From an uncultured Schlesneria sp. (GTDB lineage: Bacteria > Planctomycetota > Planctomycetia > Planctomycetales > Planctomycetaceae), in the NCBI GenBank assembly GCA_903899985.1, contig CAIULL010000053.1:1-47526 (forward strand): 47,526 nt of DNA, written 5' to 3'. Below, piece after piece: positions 1-9,849 of the stretch. Each line of letters opens with the position of its first letter. The first letter of the stretch is position 1. Position numbers and translations under genes: made by a program. A model generated the notes under the pieces. That model ran no database searches. It saw nothing but the letters and a program-made list of their open reading frames with translations, and had not been told where the DNA came from.

Positions 1-3000
1 ATGTCGAAGCCGTTCCAGTCGTCGTGGTTCCCAGGTTGAGCGAGGTTGTGCTGACCGAAAGCACGGGCAGTGCGTTCACGGTACCGCTGACGCTGATGTC
101 TAGCTCGGTCGCACCGGCACTGACATTGGTAATGTTGTCGATGATATTGCCCACGCTGGCTGAAGCGCTGATTCGCACCTGAATCGTTGTTGTGTATAAC
201 GTGCCGCTGGTGGGAATCAACGTCTCAGACGTCTGCCAGGTTGCACCACTATCTTGCGACAGTTCCACACCGGTTGGCGCAGTGATCACGAGATTGTCCG
301 TGAGGTCTGTGCCGCTGACGGTGTATGATTGGACCGATGTCGAAGCCGTTCCAGTCGTCGTGGTTCCCAGGTTGAGCGAGGTTGTGCTGACCGAAAGCGC
401 GGGAAGTGCGTTCACGGTGCCGCTGACACTGATGTCTCGCTCAGTCGTACCGATACTGACATTGGTAATGTTACCGGTGATGCTGCCCGCGCTGGCTGAT
501 GCACTGATCCGCGCTTGAATCGTTGTGGTTGCCAATATGCCGCTGGTCGGGGTCAACGTTTCTGACGCCTGCCAGGTTGCACCGCCATCTTGCGACAGTT
601 CCACACCGGTTGGCGCGGTGATCACGACATCGCTCGTGAGAGCCGTTCCACCGACGGTGAATGCCTGGACCCGCGCCGGTACGGAAGCCGTACCTGTCGT
701 CGTGGTTCCCAGGGTGATCAAAGCTGTGCTCACCGAAATCCCGGTTAGTGCGTTCACGCTGCCACTGACGCTGACATCTTGCTCAGTCGCACCGGCACTG
801 ATATTGGTAACTTTGCTGGTGAAGCTGCCCGCGATCGCTGATGCGCTGATCCGTACCTGAATCGTTGTTGTTGATAACGTGCCGCTGGTCGGGATCAACG
901 TCTCCGACGTCTGCCAGGTTGCACCGCTGTCTTTCGACAGCTCCACACCGGTTGGGGCAGAGATCACGACATTATTCGTGAGGTTCCTGCCGCCGACGGT
1001 GTAAGACTGAGGCGGAATGGAAGCCGTGCCGGTCGTCGTGGCTCCCAGATTAAGTGAGGTTGTGCTTACCAAAAGCGCGGGTAGTACGTTCACGGTGCCG
1101 CTGACGCTGGTGTCCTTTTCGGTTGCACCAGTACTGACGTTGGTAATGTTGCCCGTGATGCTGCCTGTACTGGCCGACGCGCTGATCCGTACTTGAATCA
1201 GTGTGGTCGCCAATGTCCCACTGGTCGGGGTCAACGTTTCTGACGTCTGCCACGTTGCTCCGCTGTCTTTCGACAGTTCCACTCCGGCTGGGGCAGTGAT
1301 TACCACATTGTTTGTGAGGCTCGTGCCACTAATGGTATACGTCTGAGCCGGCGAAGAAGCCGTACCCGTCGTCGTGGTTCCCAGATTGAGCGTAGTTTTA
1401 CTCACGGAGATGGTGGGAAGTGCGTTAACGGTGCCAGTGACGCTGATGTTCTTCCCGCTCGCACCGGTACTGGTGTTCGTAATGTTGCCAGTAATGCTGC
1501 CCGCACTGGCCGTCGCTCTAATCCGTGCTTCAATCGTTGTGGTGGCCAAAGTGCCACTCGTCGGGGTCAATGTTTCGGATGTCTGCCAGGTCGCTCCACT
1601 GTCTTTCGACAGCTCCACACCTGTGGGAGCGGTGATGACCACATTGTTCGTAAGGGCCGTGCCGCCGACTGTGAATGACTGGACCGGAGTGGAGGCCGTA
1701 CCGGCCGTCGTCGTTCCCAGGCTGAGCGAGTTTGTGCTGACGTTCAGCACAGGTTTTGCGTTCACTGTGCCAGTGACGCTGATGTCTTTTTCGGTCGTAC
1801 CGGTACTGACATTTGTGATGTTGCCGGTGATGCTCCCCACGCTGGCTGACGCACTAATCCGTGCTTCAATCGTGGTGGTCGCCAATGTGCCGCTGGTTTG
1901 CATCAACGTTTCCGATGTTTGCCAGGTCGCTCCACTGTCTTTCGACAGTTCCACACCCGTCGGAGCGGTGATCACGACATTGTTTGAAAGGACCGTCCCG
2001 CTCACGGTATATGTCTTAACCGGCGAAGAAGCCGTACCCGTCGTCGTGGTTCCCAGGCTGAGCGAAGTTGTGCTGACGGTCAATCCAGGTGCTGCGATCA
2101 CGGTGCCAGTGACGCTGATGTTCTGCCCGCTCGCGCCGCTGCTGGAGTTGGTAATGTTGCCAGTAATACTGCCCGCGCTGGCCGTCGCGCTAATCCGTGC
2201 TTGAATCGTTGTGGTGGCCAACGTGCCACTGGTCAGGAATGTTTCGGATGTCTGCCAGGTTGCTCCACTGTCTTTCGACAGCTCCACACCCGTGGGAGCG
2301 GTGATGATTACACGGTTCGTGAGGGCCGTACCGCTGACTGTGAATGACTGGACCGGAATGGAGGCCGTACCGGCCGTCGTCGTTCCCAGGCTGAGCAGGT
2401 TTGTGCTGACGTTCAGCACAGGTTTTGCGTTCACCGTGCCAGTGACGCTGATGTCTCTTTCGGTCGCACCAGTGCTGACATTCGTAATGTTGCCGGTGAT
2501 ACTTCCCACGCTGGCTGACGCACTGATTCGGACTTGAACCGTGGTGGTGGCCAGCGTGCCGCTGGACGGGATCAACGTTTCCGATGTCTGCCACGTGGCT
2601 CCACTATCTTTCGACAGTTCAACACCGGTCGGAGCGGTGATGACCACATTGTTCGTGAGGGCCGAGCCACTGACGGTGTATGTCTGCACCGGAGAGGAAG
2701 CCGTTCCCGTCGTCGTCGTTCCCAGGCTGAGCGAGGTCTTGCTCACGGAAAGACCGAGTATTGCGTTCACGGTTCCGCTGACGCTGACGTCCCTTTCGGT
2801 TGCTCCGGTACTGACGTTGGTAATGTTGCCGGTGATATTCCCGGCACCGGCGGAAGCACTGATCCGCACTTGAATCGTCGTGGTGGCTAATGTGCCGTTG
2901 GACGGTGTCAATGTCTCTGACGTCTGCCAGGTTGTTCCGCTGTCTTTCGACAGTTCCACACCCGTCGGAGCGGTGATCGAGACATTGTTTGTGAGGCTCG

Positions 3001-4174
3001 TGCCACTAATCGTATACGTCTGAACCGGCGAAGATGCCGTACCCGTCGTCGTGGTTCCCAGACTAAGCGAGGTTGTGCTGACCGAAAGCGCGGGCAGTGC
3101 GTTCACTGTGCCGCTGACGCTGATGTCTTTTTCCGTCGCACCGGTGCTGACATTGGTGATGTTGCCGGTGATGCTCCCCACGCTGGCTGACGCGCTGATT
3201 CGTGCTTGAATCGTCGTGGTCGCCAACGTGCCGGTGGTCGGAGTCAATGTTTCAGACGTCTGCCACGTTGCGCCGCTGTCTATCGACAGTTGCACTCCTG
3301 TGGGGGCGGTAATCACGACATTGTTCGAGAGGGCCGTGCCGTCAACGGTGAATGACTGAGCCGGGGTAGAAGCCGTTCCGCTCGTCGTCGTTCCCAGGCT
3401 GAGTGATGTTTGACTCAAATTGAGGGTGGGTGGCGCGGTCGAAACAAGGCTACTGTACTCGAAGTTGTCCACTCCGAGGTAATCCATTGCCACGCCGGTT
3501 TGGGCAACCAGCACAAACTCGACAGTGTCGATGTTTGTCGTGGCGAAGGCGGTCCCGCTCAAGTCAATGTGATGATAATAACCGCCAAAGGCGGTCCCCG
3601 TCTGCGCCGGCGAACGAACCGTGTCGGTCACGTCTGCAGTGACGACCTTGTTGCCACCCAGTTTACCGATCACTTCGTAGTTCAGTCCAACCGTTCCCAG
3701 TGTGTTACTGCTGCCGCCATAGATCTTGCCTCCTTCATCTGACGAGGGCCACACGTCGAACGACACCGCGTGAAACACGTAGTTGTTCGCGACCTGAATA
3801 CCGCCGACGTTCCCCAGTGGACGCGCTAATTTTAATCCAGTGTCCACAAAACCGGCAGTCGTCGGAGAAGCGTTTCCAGGGAGCGGAGATCCATTGCCGG
3901 GAAAGTATTCGTTTCTCATGTCGCCCGTTAGCGACCACGTGACCCCGGAGCTCGAGAATGAGGTAGTGCCGCTTGTGACCGACTCGAAGTCAAAAGTGGC
4001 GGCCGCCGAGAGAGCGATACGGTCCTCAAGGTGCTCCAGAAAGTACACCAGTGCCGGCGGTCTGTTGCGTAAAACGAAACCACTCCCCTCACGGAGACGA
4101 CGATTCGGGTGAAGTTTTTTGCCAAAAGTATTTCCGATCGCCTTCAAAAGCCAACTAAGGGAGGGAAACGGCAT
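1..4174 (-). CDS. Giant LEPR-XLL surface protein with 112-residue tandem repeats (C-terminus cut by window edge)
   Basis: One frame stays open on the minus strand from ATG at 4174 to the left edge (1391 complete codons). The N-terminus is basic and holds LEDRIALSA at about residues 49-57, resembling the LEPR-XLL motif seen near the N-terminus of many planctomycete exported proteins. Residues about 58-255 form a beta-rich domain (FDFESV, then GVDNFEYSSL at its end). From about residue 255 on there are about ten tandem repeats of 112 residues, each with SLSLGTTTTGTAS, VVITAPTGVELS, SGATWQTSETLTP and ATTTIQARISA. The pattern suggests stacked beta-sandwich modules. An extracellular structural or adhesive role is inference; no catalytic motif is visible. 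The stop codon lies outside the window, so total length and any C-terminal anchor are unknown. Confidence 0.9.
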   Translation of the reverse strand, partial: MPFPSLSWLLKAIGNTFGKKLHPNRRLREGSGFVLRNRPPALVYFLEHLEDRIALSAAATFDFESVTSGTTSFSSSGVTWSLTGDMRNEYFPGNGSPLPGNASPTTAGFVDTGLKLARPLGNVGGIQVANNYVFHAVSFDVWPSSDEGGKIYGGSSNTLGTVGLNYEVIGKLGGNKVVTADVTDTVRSPAQTGTAFGGYYHHIDLSGTAFATTNIDTVEFVLVAQTGVAMDYLGVDNFEYSSLVSTAPPTLNLSQTSLSLGTTTSGTASTPAQSFTVDGTALSNNVVITAPTGVQLSIDSGATWQTSETLTPTTGTLATTTIQARISASASVGSITGNITNVSTGATEKDISVSGTVNALPALSVSTTSLSLGTTTTGTASSPVQTYTISGTSLTNNVSITAPTGVELSKDSGTTWQTSETLTPSNGTLATTTIQVRISASAGAGNITGNITNVSTGATERDVSVSGTVNAILGLSVSKTSLSLGTTTTGTASSPVQTYTVSGSALTNNVVITAPTGVELSKDSGATWQTSETLIPSSGTLATTTVQVRISASASVGSITGNITNVSTGATERDISVTGTVNAKPVLNVSTNLLSLGTTTAGTASIPVQSFTVSGTALTNRVIITAPTGVELSKDSGATWQTSETFLTSGTLATTTIQARISATASAGSITGNITNSSSGASGQNISVTGTVIAAPGLTVSTTSLSLGTTTTGTASSPVKTYTVSGTVLSNNVVITAPTGVELSKDSGATWQTSETLMQTSGTLATTTIEARISASASVGSITGNITNVSTGTTEKDISVTGTVNAKPVLNVSTNSLSLGTTTAGTASTPVQSFTVGGTALTNNVVITAPTGVELSKDSGATWQTSETLTPTSGTLATTTIEARIRATASAGSITGNITNTSTGASGKNISVTGTVNALPTISVSKTTLNLGTTTTGTASSPAQTYTISGTSLTNNVVITAPAGVELSKDSGATWQTSETLTPTSGTLATTLIQVRISASASTGSITGNITNVSTGATEKDTSVSGTVNVLPALLVSTTSLNLGATTTGTASIPPQSYTVGGRNLTNNVVISAPTGVELSKDSGATWQTSETLIPTSGTLSTTTIQVRISASAIAGSFTSKVTNISAGATEQDVSVSGSVNALTGISVSTALITLGTTTTGTASVPARVQAFTVGGTALTSDVVITAPTGVELSQDGGATWQASETLTPTSGILATTTIQARISASASAGSITGNITNVSIGTTERDISVSGTVNALPALSVSTTSLNLGTTTTGTASTSVQSYTVSGTDLTDNLVITAPTGVELSQDSGATWQTSETLIPTSGTLYTTTIQVRISASASVGNIIDNITNVSAGATELDISVSGTVNALPVLSVSTTSLNLGTTTTGTAST
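30..3395 (-). repeat. Tandem 336-bp coding repeats (about ten units)
   Basis: The element CCCAG at the SLSLGTTTT segment recurs at 30, 366, 708, 1044, 1380, 1716, 2052, 2385, 2721, 3057 and 3393. Spacing is 336 bp except for one 342-bp and one 333-bp unit, so every length change is a multiple of three and the frame is kept. Units 1380-2051 and 2052-2720 match as a two-unit block, showing a later 672-bp duplication. Confidence 0.93.
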
Positions 4175-4678
4175 TGGATGTTCCTGAGGCTGTCGAGGTG
4201 CAGTAACGAGAAAACCAATCAGATTCGCGTTCGATGAATTGAAGAGTTTTGCGAGAACGTGTCGAGACTACGCACGATTTGCAAGCGTGGTGACGAAACG
4301 TTTACACAGAATTCACATAGATATCTTGAACAGATCAATCGGGACACAGCTGTTTGCGGGTTTCCACATACAGATCGCCGAAAAAACGATGGATGGGTGG
4401 CTTAGGACACACTCTGCTTCCCTCCTGTTGACGAAACCGTGACGTAGTCAGACGTATAACACTCTGCCTAAATTGATTCGAAGAAAAACCTTCCGAAAGA
4501 AATCGCGGAAAGCTTCCCTTGCCGTGTTTTCCAAACGGGTTCTGTCCCTCGAAGGTGTCCCCAGAGTCGTGGCTTCCGCGCTGGAAATTAGTAACGACGT
4601 TTGTTACGACCGATTCGTAACGTGTCCCGTTTTTTAGCTGTTCCCGTGCTGGTTGGTTCTTCATGACAGGAATCAGGT
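4175..4678. other. Intergenic stretch between divergent genes
   Basis: About 500 bp separate the minus-strand repeat protein from the plus-strand oxidoreductase, so promoters of both should lie here. I see no convincing -35/-10 pair, RNA gene or repeat. A minus-strand open frame at 4335-4748 runs into the oxidoreductase gene and lacks family features. Confidence 0.5.
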
Positions 4679-6733
4679 ATGTCTCTTGATGATTCATTGA
4701 CCGTGATTCGCGGTGCCTGTGGTCACGATTGTCCTGATACCTGCACATGGATCGTTGAGGCTCGTTCTGGCAAGGCGGAACGGCTGTACGGAGATCCCGA
4801 ACACCCCTTTACTCGTGGTACGCTGTGCGCCAAGGTCAATCACTACCTTGATCGTGTCTATCATCCCGACCGCGTGCTCTATCCGCTGAAGCGGACGGGG
4901 AAGAAAGGGGAAGGCCAGTTTGTCCGGACCACCTGGGACGAAGCACTGACGGACATTGCGGGGCGCTGGAACTCGATTATTGCCGAGTCCGGTGCCGAAG
5001 CGATCCTCCCCTACAGCTTTGCGGGAAACCAGGGTTTGATCCAGATGGCGTCGCTGGGTCAGCGATTGTTCGGCCTGCTGGGATGCTCGAAACTCGAACG
5101 TGCTCTCTGCGGTGAAGTGGCTGGCAAAGGGATATCCGCCACGAACGGGTGCGGTTACGGAGTCGATCCCGAGGAGCTGGTTCATAGTCGGTTCATCGTG
5201 TTGTGGGGAACCAATACGATCGTCACCAATCTGCATCTGTGGCCCGTCATCGCCGAAGCCCGGCGACGCGGAGCCAGGATTGTTGTGATTGACCCGGTTC
5301 GCACACGAACTGCAGAGCAGGCCGACTGGCATCTCGCCCTGAAACCCGCCAGCGATGGAGCACTCGCCCTGGCAATGATGCATGTCATCATTCGCGACAA
5401 TCTCGTCGATCACGACTATGTCCAACAGTACTCGATCGGCTATGAGCAACTGGCCGAACGGGTTCAGGAATACTCACCGGCAACCGTCGCATCGATTACA
5501 GGATTGCCCGCGGAAGAGATTGAACGGTTTGCTCGGGAATATGCGACGACGCGGCCCTCGCTGCTTCGCCCACTGATCGGACTGGAACATCACCACAACG
5601 GTGCGACGATGTATCGAACGCTCGCGTGTCTGCCGATCCTGACAGGAGCCTGGCGCGATCGGGGCGGGGGACTTGCCCGATCAACAGGGGCTTTACAATA
5701 TTCGACGTTGAATACGGACGGAGTCTGGCTGCCCCAACATGACAAGCCCGGCGTTCGGACGTTGAACATGCGGGATCTCGGCCGTGATCTTTGTTCTCGC
5801 GAACTCGCCCCGCCGATCCGCAGTCTCTGCGTCTACAACAGCAACCCGGCGGTCACGACCCCGAACCAGCAGAAGATCCGCGAGGGATTACTGCGAGAGG
5901 ATCTGTTCACCGTCGTGCACGATCTGTTCGTCACCGAAACGGCCAGATATGCGGACTACGTTTTACCCGCCACAAGCCAGATCGAATCCCTGGACATCGT
6001 TCCCGCGTGGGGGCATCACTACCTGTCGTTGAATCGCCCCGCTATCGAGCCTCTGGGTGAATCGGTGTCGAACACCGAATTCTTCAGACGGCTGGCAAAA
6101 GCACTCGGTCGGGACGAATCCTGGTTGTTCGAAAGTGATGAATCACTGCTGCGGACGGCGCTATCGAGTGGTCATCCCTGGCTGAAGGGAATCAGCTACG
6201 AACGATTGTGGGAGGAAGGCTACGTCCGATTGAACCATGAGCGTGACTGGCGACCGTTCGCCAAGGGAGGTTTTCCCACCTCATCGGGCAAGGCGGAACT
6301 CTACTCGGAAGCCTTGTTTGAGCGGGGACTCGATCCTCTACCCGCCGTAGGAGAAATACGACGCGGTACCGGAAACCAATTGCAATTGATTACCGGAAAG
6401 ACTCTTCATTTCCTCAACTCCAGCTACGCGCACATCGACCGCCATCAGCGACGTGAAGGGAAACTGTTTGTCGAGATGAACGCCGATGATGCCAGCGGGC
6501 GACGCCTGAACGACGGCCAGCTGGTCGAAGTCTCTAATGACCAGGGAACAGTGAAAGCGGTCTGCCGGATCTCGGACCGAGTCGGGCCGGGCCTTGCGTG
6601 GATGCCTTTCGGGGGAAATGGGGACGCGGACGGAAATCCCCTTTCAGTCAACACGTTAACGCCAGAGGAACCAACCGACTGGGGCGGTGGCAGTGGCTTC
6701 TACGACACCTTTGTGGAAATTGCGGCTTGCTAA
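4679..6733 (+). CDS. Molybdopterin-dependent oxidoreductase (DMSO reductase superfamily)
   Basis: The 684-residue protein starts with a [4Fe-4S] motif, C14-x3-C18-x3-C22 and C50 (CGHDCPDTC, then LCAKV). A molybdopterin oxidoreductase domain follows to about residue 430, and a C-terminal dinucleotide-binding domain spans about 565-680 (ITGKTL, then VGPGLAWMPFG). C144 in LERALCGEVA sits where Cys or Sec ligates molybdenum in formate dehydrogenase-like members. No twin-arginine signal is present, so it should be cytoplasmic. ATG 4679 is preceded by GACAGGA. No electron-transfer subunit, FdhD or cofactor gene is adjacent, so substrate and partner cannot be named; formate dehydrogenase, acetylene-hydratase-like and polysulfide-reductase-like relatives all remain possible. 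Confidence 0.9.
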   Translation: MSLDDSLTVIRGACGHDCPDTCTWIVEARSGKAERLYGDPEHPFTRGTLCAKVNHYLDRVYHPDRVLYPLKRTGKKGEGQFVRTTWDEALTDIAGRWNSIIAESGAEAILPYSFAGNQGLIQMASLGQRLFGLLGCSKLERALCGEVAGKGISATNGCGYGVDPEELVHSRFIVLWGTNTIVTNLHLWPVIAEARRRGARIVVIDPVRTRTAEQADWHLALKPASDGALALAMMHVIIRDNLVDHDYVQQYSIGYEQLAERVQEYSPATVASITGLPAEEIERFAREYATTRPSLLRPLIGLEHHHNGATMYRTLACLPILTGAWRDRGGGLARSTGALQYSTLNTDGVWLPQHDKPGVRTLNMRDLGRDLCSRELAPPIRSLCVYNSNPAVTTPNQQKIREGLLREDLFTVVHDLFVTETARYADYVLPATSQIESLDIVPAWGHHYLSLNRPAIEPLGESVSNTEFFRRLAKALGRDESWLFESDESLLRTALSSGHPWLKGISYERLWEEGYVRLNHERDWRPFAKGGFPTSSGKAELYSEALFERGLDPLPAVGEIRRGTGNQLQLITGKTLHFLNSSYAHIDRHQRREGKLFVEMNADDASGRRLNDGQLVEVSNDQGTVKAVCRISDRVGPGLAWMPFGGNGDADGNPLSVNTLTPEEPTDWGGGSGFYDTFVEIAAC

Positions 6734-7223
6734 AGTGATATTGGGTAGCCGACAGACCATTCGCGGGAGGATGATCGAGAGTCTCAACAGTCACTCGACA
6801 ATGCGACTTCGTCAAACCGTGCGCGGTATCAGCAATCTTGGCCCGTTTCGCTGGTTCCGAATGATATTCGCCGACTGTCCCCGCCCCCCTTTGGCACGCG
6901 CTGCATCAGAATTAAATCAAGGGAAGACCAGTTCCTGGCCAATCGGTGTGGCCAGTTTCTAGCCAAACCCCTGTTTCCGACCCTGGTTAAACGACCGAAT
7001 GAATCCTGACGGAAGTGTCAGATATTTACGGAAAGCGATCCGCGTCTCTGTTTAACACATTGGCGAAAAAGAGGTTGCGTCAAATCAGATGCGACAAAAA
7101 TCGCGAGCCTTTTTGGTCTGCCCTGATCTTGGTCGACGTCCGGCATAGGGACTGCATTCCCCTTCTGCACAACCGCTCGCTTCGATCTGAACATCTGAAA
7201 AATCACTGTTGCGGGATTTGAAA
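6734..7223. other. Intergenic stretch upstream of the permease cluster
   Basis: About 490 bp without a credible gene. It should contain the promoter of the 7224-10182 gene set. No clear terminator for the oxidoreductase gene and no recognised RNA motif were seen. Confidence 0.5.
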
Positions 7224-7502
7224 ATGCCCATCGGGTTTCTGTTTGCCATGATCGATCCGCAATACCAGCCATATCTGTTGTTCTGTGTCGGTTTGTTGAT
7301 CTCGGTCGTTTGCTGCCTGATTTTGTTGTCTGTCGAAGGAACAATCCGTCTTCAAAAGTCTGGCGGAACGCTCCCTTCACCAAAAAGTTTTGCCTATCGA
7401 CGATTTCTTTCAGAACTCAATTCGACTCCACGCCACATCGGCTTTGCGGGTGGTGAAGTCTACGACCTGGACGATCGCGATTTCCCTGCAAAATCCAAGT
7501 AA
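7224..7502 (+). CDS. Small single-helix membrane protein, unknown function
   Basis: Predicted 92 residues. ATG 7224 is preceded by GCGGGA about eight bases upstream. Residues about 16-37 are strongly hydrophobic (LLFCVGLLISVVCCLILLSV) and form one likely transmembrane helix; the remainder is polar with a basic stretch (FAYRRFLSEL) and an acidic end (YDLDDRDFPAK). No family is recognised. It ends 49 bases before the next small membrane-protein gene on the same strand and probably shares a transcript with it and the SulP gene. Confidence is limited by size. Confidence 0.5.
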   Translation: MPIGFLFAMIDPQYQPYLLFCVGLLISVVCCLILLSVEGTIRLQKSGGTLPSPKSFAYRRFLSELNSTPRHIGFAGGEVYDLDDRDFPAKSK

Positions 7503-7551
7503 TTGCTCATCGTTCACGATCGAACGTCCGTTCTCGCCAAGGAAATTCAAA

Positions 7552-7908
7552 ATGTCACGCGACTCACAAACCCCCAGCCGACGTGAACTGAACTCGACAA
7601 GTCAGATGTCGTTTGCCGTCGCCGCATGTGCATTTGCTGCAGCAGCGCTCGGGTTGTTGATTAATCAGTGGATGTCCGGCTGGATGGCGGTCGGTGGCAT
7701 GGCGGGTCTGGGACTGTTTTATCTTGCGATTGGACTGCTGAATCTCGGTTCGACCGAGCCCATGTTCACTCAGGAAAGCGATCTGATTGAGACCGCTTCA
7801 CATCGACTGTCGGGTGCGATGAATGTTGACGACCTGACAACCAGACGGCCAGAGGACGCGGGGGTCGGTCCGCGATCCGACAAACTGACCGACGCTCGCA
7901 GATCATGA
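7552..7908 (+). CDS. Small two-helix membrane protein, paralogue A of the permease-associated family
   Basis: 118 residues, start ATG 7552 with AAGGA upstream. After a polar 16-residue lead comes SQMSFAVAACAFAAAALGLL, a short turn (NQWMSGW), then a second helix MAVGGMAGLGLFYLAIGLLNL. The C-terminal half is hydrophilic. The helical core is nearly the same as that of the protein at 12374-12730 (SQMSF, GWMAVGGMAG and GLFYLAIG shared; identical length of 118) and related to the one at 9850-10182. It precedes the SulP gene by 186 bp. I do not recognise a described family; a permease subunit or regulator is inference from location. Confidence 0.75.
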   Translation: MSRDSQTPSRRELNSTSQMSFAVAACAFAAAALGLLINQWMSGWMAVGGMAGLGLFYLAIGLLNLGSTEPMFTQESDLIETASHRLSGAMNVDDLTTRRPEDAGVGPRSDKLTDARRS

Positions 7909-7917
7909 TGCATCCGA

Positions 7918-7963
7918 CTCGCCAGAACAGGGATGCTGGCGAGCAGGATCGGGGCTTACCCCG
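7918..7963 (+). promoter_or_regulatory. Two consecutive hairpins in the leader of the SulP gene
   Basis: An 8-bp stem CTCGCCAG/CTGGCGAG (7918-7925 with 7936-7943) is followed by a CGGGG/CCCCG stem (7950-7963). They lie just after the paralogue A gene and 130 bp before the SulP start. No U-run follows, so an mRNA processing or stability element is as likely as an attenuator. Confidence 0.35.
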
Positions 7964-8094
7964 GATTCCAGTCTTTCCCCACACGGAACCCGCTGATCGA
8001 TGAATCACAGTTTTTTCTCTCGGTGACTCAAACTCGTCATGACGGTCTTCCAGAACGAACTTCCGAGTTCAAACACGCATTAAAGGACCTTTGA

Positions 8095-9786
8095 ATGTCT
8101 TCCGATCAGGTCGAATTAAACGAAAAGCCTCAGAATGGAATCGCGGGGCTGAAACATCTGCGTAGCGATATTCTTTCGGGAATCGTCGTTTCATTGGTGT
8201 CGTTGCCACTTTCGTCGGGGATCGCAATCGCCTCGGGTGTCCCACCGATTGTCGGATTGATTTCCGCGATTATTGCGGGCTTTATCTTTCCGTTTATCGG
8301 TGGCGCGTACATGACGATCGCCGGTCCTGCGGCCGGGCTCGCCCCTGCCGTCATGGCCGTGATGATCGCGCTGGGAGGGGCAGGCGATGCCGAGCACGTC
8401 GGTGAAGGTTACAAGTTCCTGCTCGTCGTCATCTTCATTGTCGGCGTCATTCAGGTCATTCTCAGTCTGCTCAAACTGGCCCGGTTTGCTGCAATCATTC
8501 CCGTCACGGTCGTGGAAGGGATGCTGGCGTCGATCGGACTGCTGATCATCGTGAAGCAGCTTCCGAAATTTTTCGGTTTCACGGGCAAGGTTCACGCTCA
8601 TGAATTCTTCGAGTTTGTCACGAGTGTGCCGGAATATGCACAAGGCATGACTACAAAAGCATTCGCAGTCGCCTTTGCGAGTCTTGTGATGCTGTTCGTG
8701 TTCGGCTCATTAAAGAAATACAAGTTCTTCCAGATCGTTCCACCTCAGTTGCTGGCCGTGATCTTTGGTGTGATCCTCGGGCAGATTGTTCACATTGGTG
8801 ACCTGGGACCAGGGTTCCTGATCAAGCTGCCAGATAACCCGTTTCACGGGATTCACAGTCCTGATTTCAGTGCCTTGATCGCTCGCAGCGATTTGTGGCA
8901 GGCGGCGGCTGTCGGAGTGATCATGTTAACGATGATCGATGGAGTGGAATCCCTTGCCACCGCCATGGCGATCGATCGAATTGATCCTTATCATCGAAAA
9001 TCCGACGCGAATCGGGTCTTGCTGGCGATGGGAGTTTCGAACGTTGCGTCGAGTCTCGTCGGCGGACTGACAATCATCCCCGGTGGTGTCAAAAGCAAAG
9101 CGAATATCGCGGCCGGCGGTCGAACGCTGTGGGCCAACTTCACGAACGCGGTTTGCCTCGTGATCTATCTGCTGGTCGGTGCGGCCTGGATCAACATGAT
9201 CCCGCTTGGTGTGTTGGCGGCCGTTCTGATCTACACCGGCTGGAAGATGTGCGAACCGCTGGTCTGGCGGCACATGGCCCACATCGGGAAAGAGCAAGTT
9301 GTCATCTTCTCGTTCACAATTATTGTCACACTGCTGACAGACTTGCTGGTCGGGATCGCAGCGGGGGTTGCCGCCAATTTTATTCTGAGCAGTTTCTTCT
9401 GCCGACATGCGATCTCGACCGCAAACGCCAGTGGCGTCAAGAATCTTTCGCTGGCGAAATGTATGGGCGATTTCTTCCGCAATCCGGTGGTTAAGCGTGA
9501 GTACATCGATGGTGTCTACCACATGTACGTCGACAAGCCTCTTGTCTGCTTCAACACCATGCAACTCTCGGAAGAACTCGACGAAATCCCGTCAGACGTC
9601 AAATCCGTCCAAGTGCATCTTGATCAGCATGTTGCCTTAATCGACCACACGGCGGCGGAAAACCTGATGCACGCCATCAAGGAATATTCGCACTCAAACG
9701 TGCCGGTCGAAATCGTGGGAATCGACAACCTCGAACCATTGTCGCATTACGACGCTTGTGTTCGAGTCGCCGCTCCGGCGGCTTAA
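8095..9786 (+). CDS. SulP-family anion permease, BicA-like (candidate bicarbonate transporter)
   Basis: 563 residues, ATG 8095 preceded by AAAGGA. The membrane domain covers about residues 20-440 and shows SulP features: SGIVVSLVSLPLSSGIAIASG in the first helix, YMTIAGPAAGLAP at about 75-87, MIDGVESLATAMAIDR, and the GGLTIIPGGVKSKAN segment. A C-terminal soluble part (about 465-560, VYHMYVDKPLVCFN then SVQVHLDQHVALID) looks like a STAS domain. SulP proteins move sulfate, bicarbonate or other anions, so sequence alone does not fix the substrate. The SbtA-like gene nearby argues for bicarbonate. It is flanked on both sides by genes for the same small two-helix family. Confidence 0.88.
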   Translation: MSSDQVELNEKPQNGIAGLKHLRSDILSGIVVSLVSLPLSSGIAIASGVPPIVGLISAIIAGFIFPFIGGAYMTIAGPAAGLAPAVMAVMIALGGAGDAEHVGEGYKFLLVVIFIVGVIQVILSLLKLARFAAIIPVTVVEGMLASIGLLIIVKQLPKFFGFTGKVHAHEFFEFVTSVPEYAQGMTTKAFAVAFASLVMLFVFGSLKKYKFFQIVPPQLLAVIFGVILGQIVHIGDLGPGFLIKLPDNPFHGIHSPDFSALIARSDLWQAAAVGVIMLTMIDGVESLATAMAIDRIDPYHRKSDANRVLLAMGVSNVASSLVGGLTIIPGGVKSKANIAAGGRTLWANFTNAVCLVIYLLVGAAWINMIPLGVLAAVLIYTGWKMCEPLVWRHMAHIGKEQVVIFSFTIIVTLLTDLLVGIAAGVAANFILSSFFCRHAISTANASGVKNLSLAKCMGDFFRNPVVKREYIDGVYHMYVDKPLVCFNTMQLSEELDEIPSDVKSVQVHLDQHVALIDHTAAENLMHAIKEYSHSNVPVEIVGIDNLEPLSHYDACVRVAAPAA

Positions 9787-9849
9787 TCTGCCTGGAGTCC
9801 GTTTCAAAACCAATTCCGTTTCTATCCCAAAATTACGAAAGTTACGACG

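Noticed and set aside
192-2873. Plus-strand open frames across the repeat array (longest 276 residues)
   Set aside because: They are the antisense of the minus-strand repeat protein, restart in each unit, and lack ribosome binding sites; the minus frame is open across the whole 4174 bases and has a LEPR-XLL N-terminus.
4335-4748. Minus-strand 137-residue frame
   Set aside because: It overlaps the start of the molybdopterin enzyme and shows no recognisable protein features.
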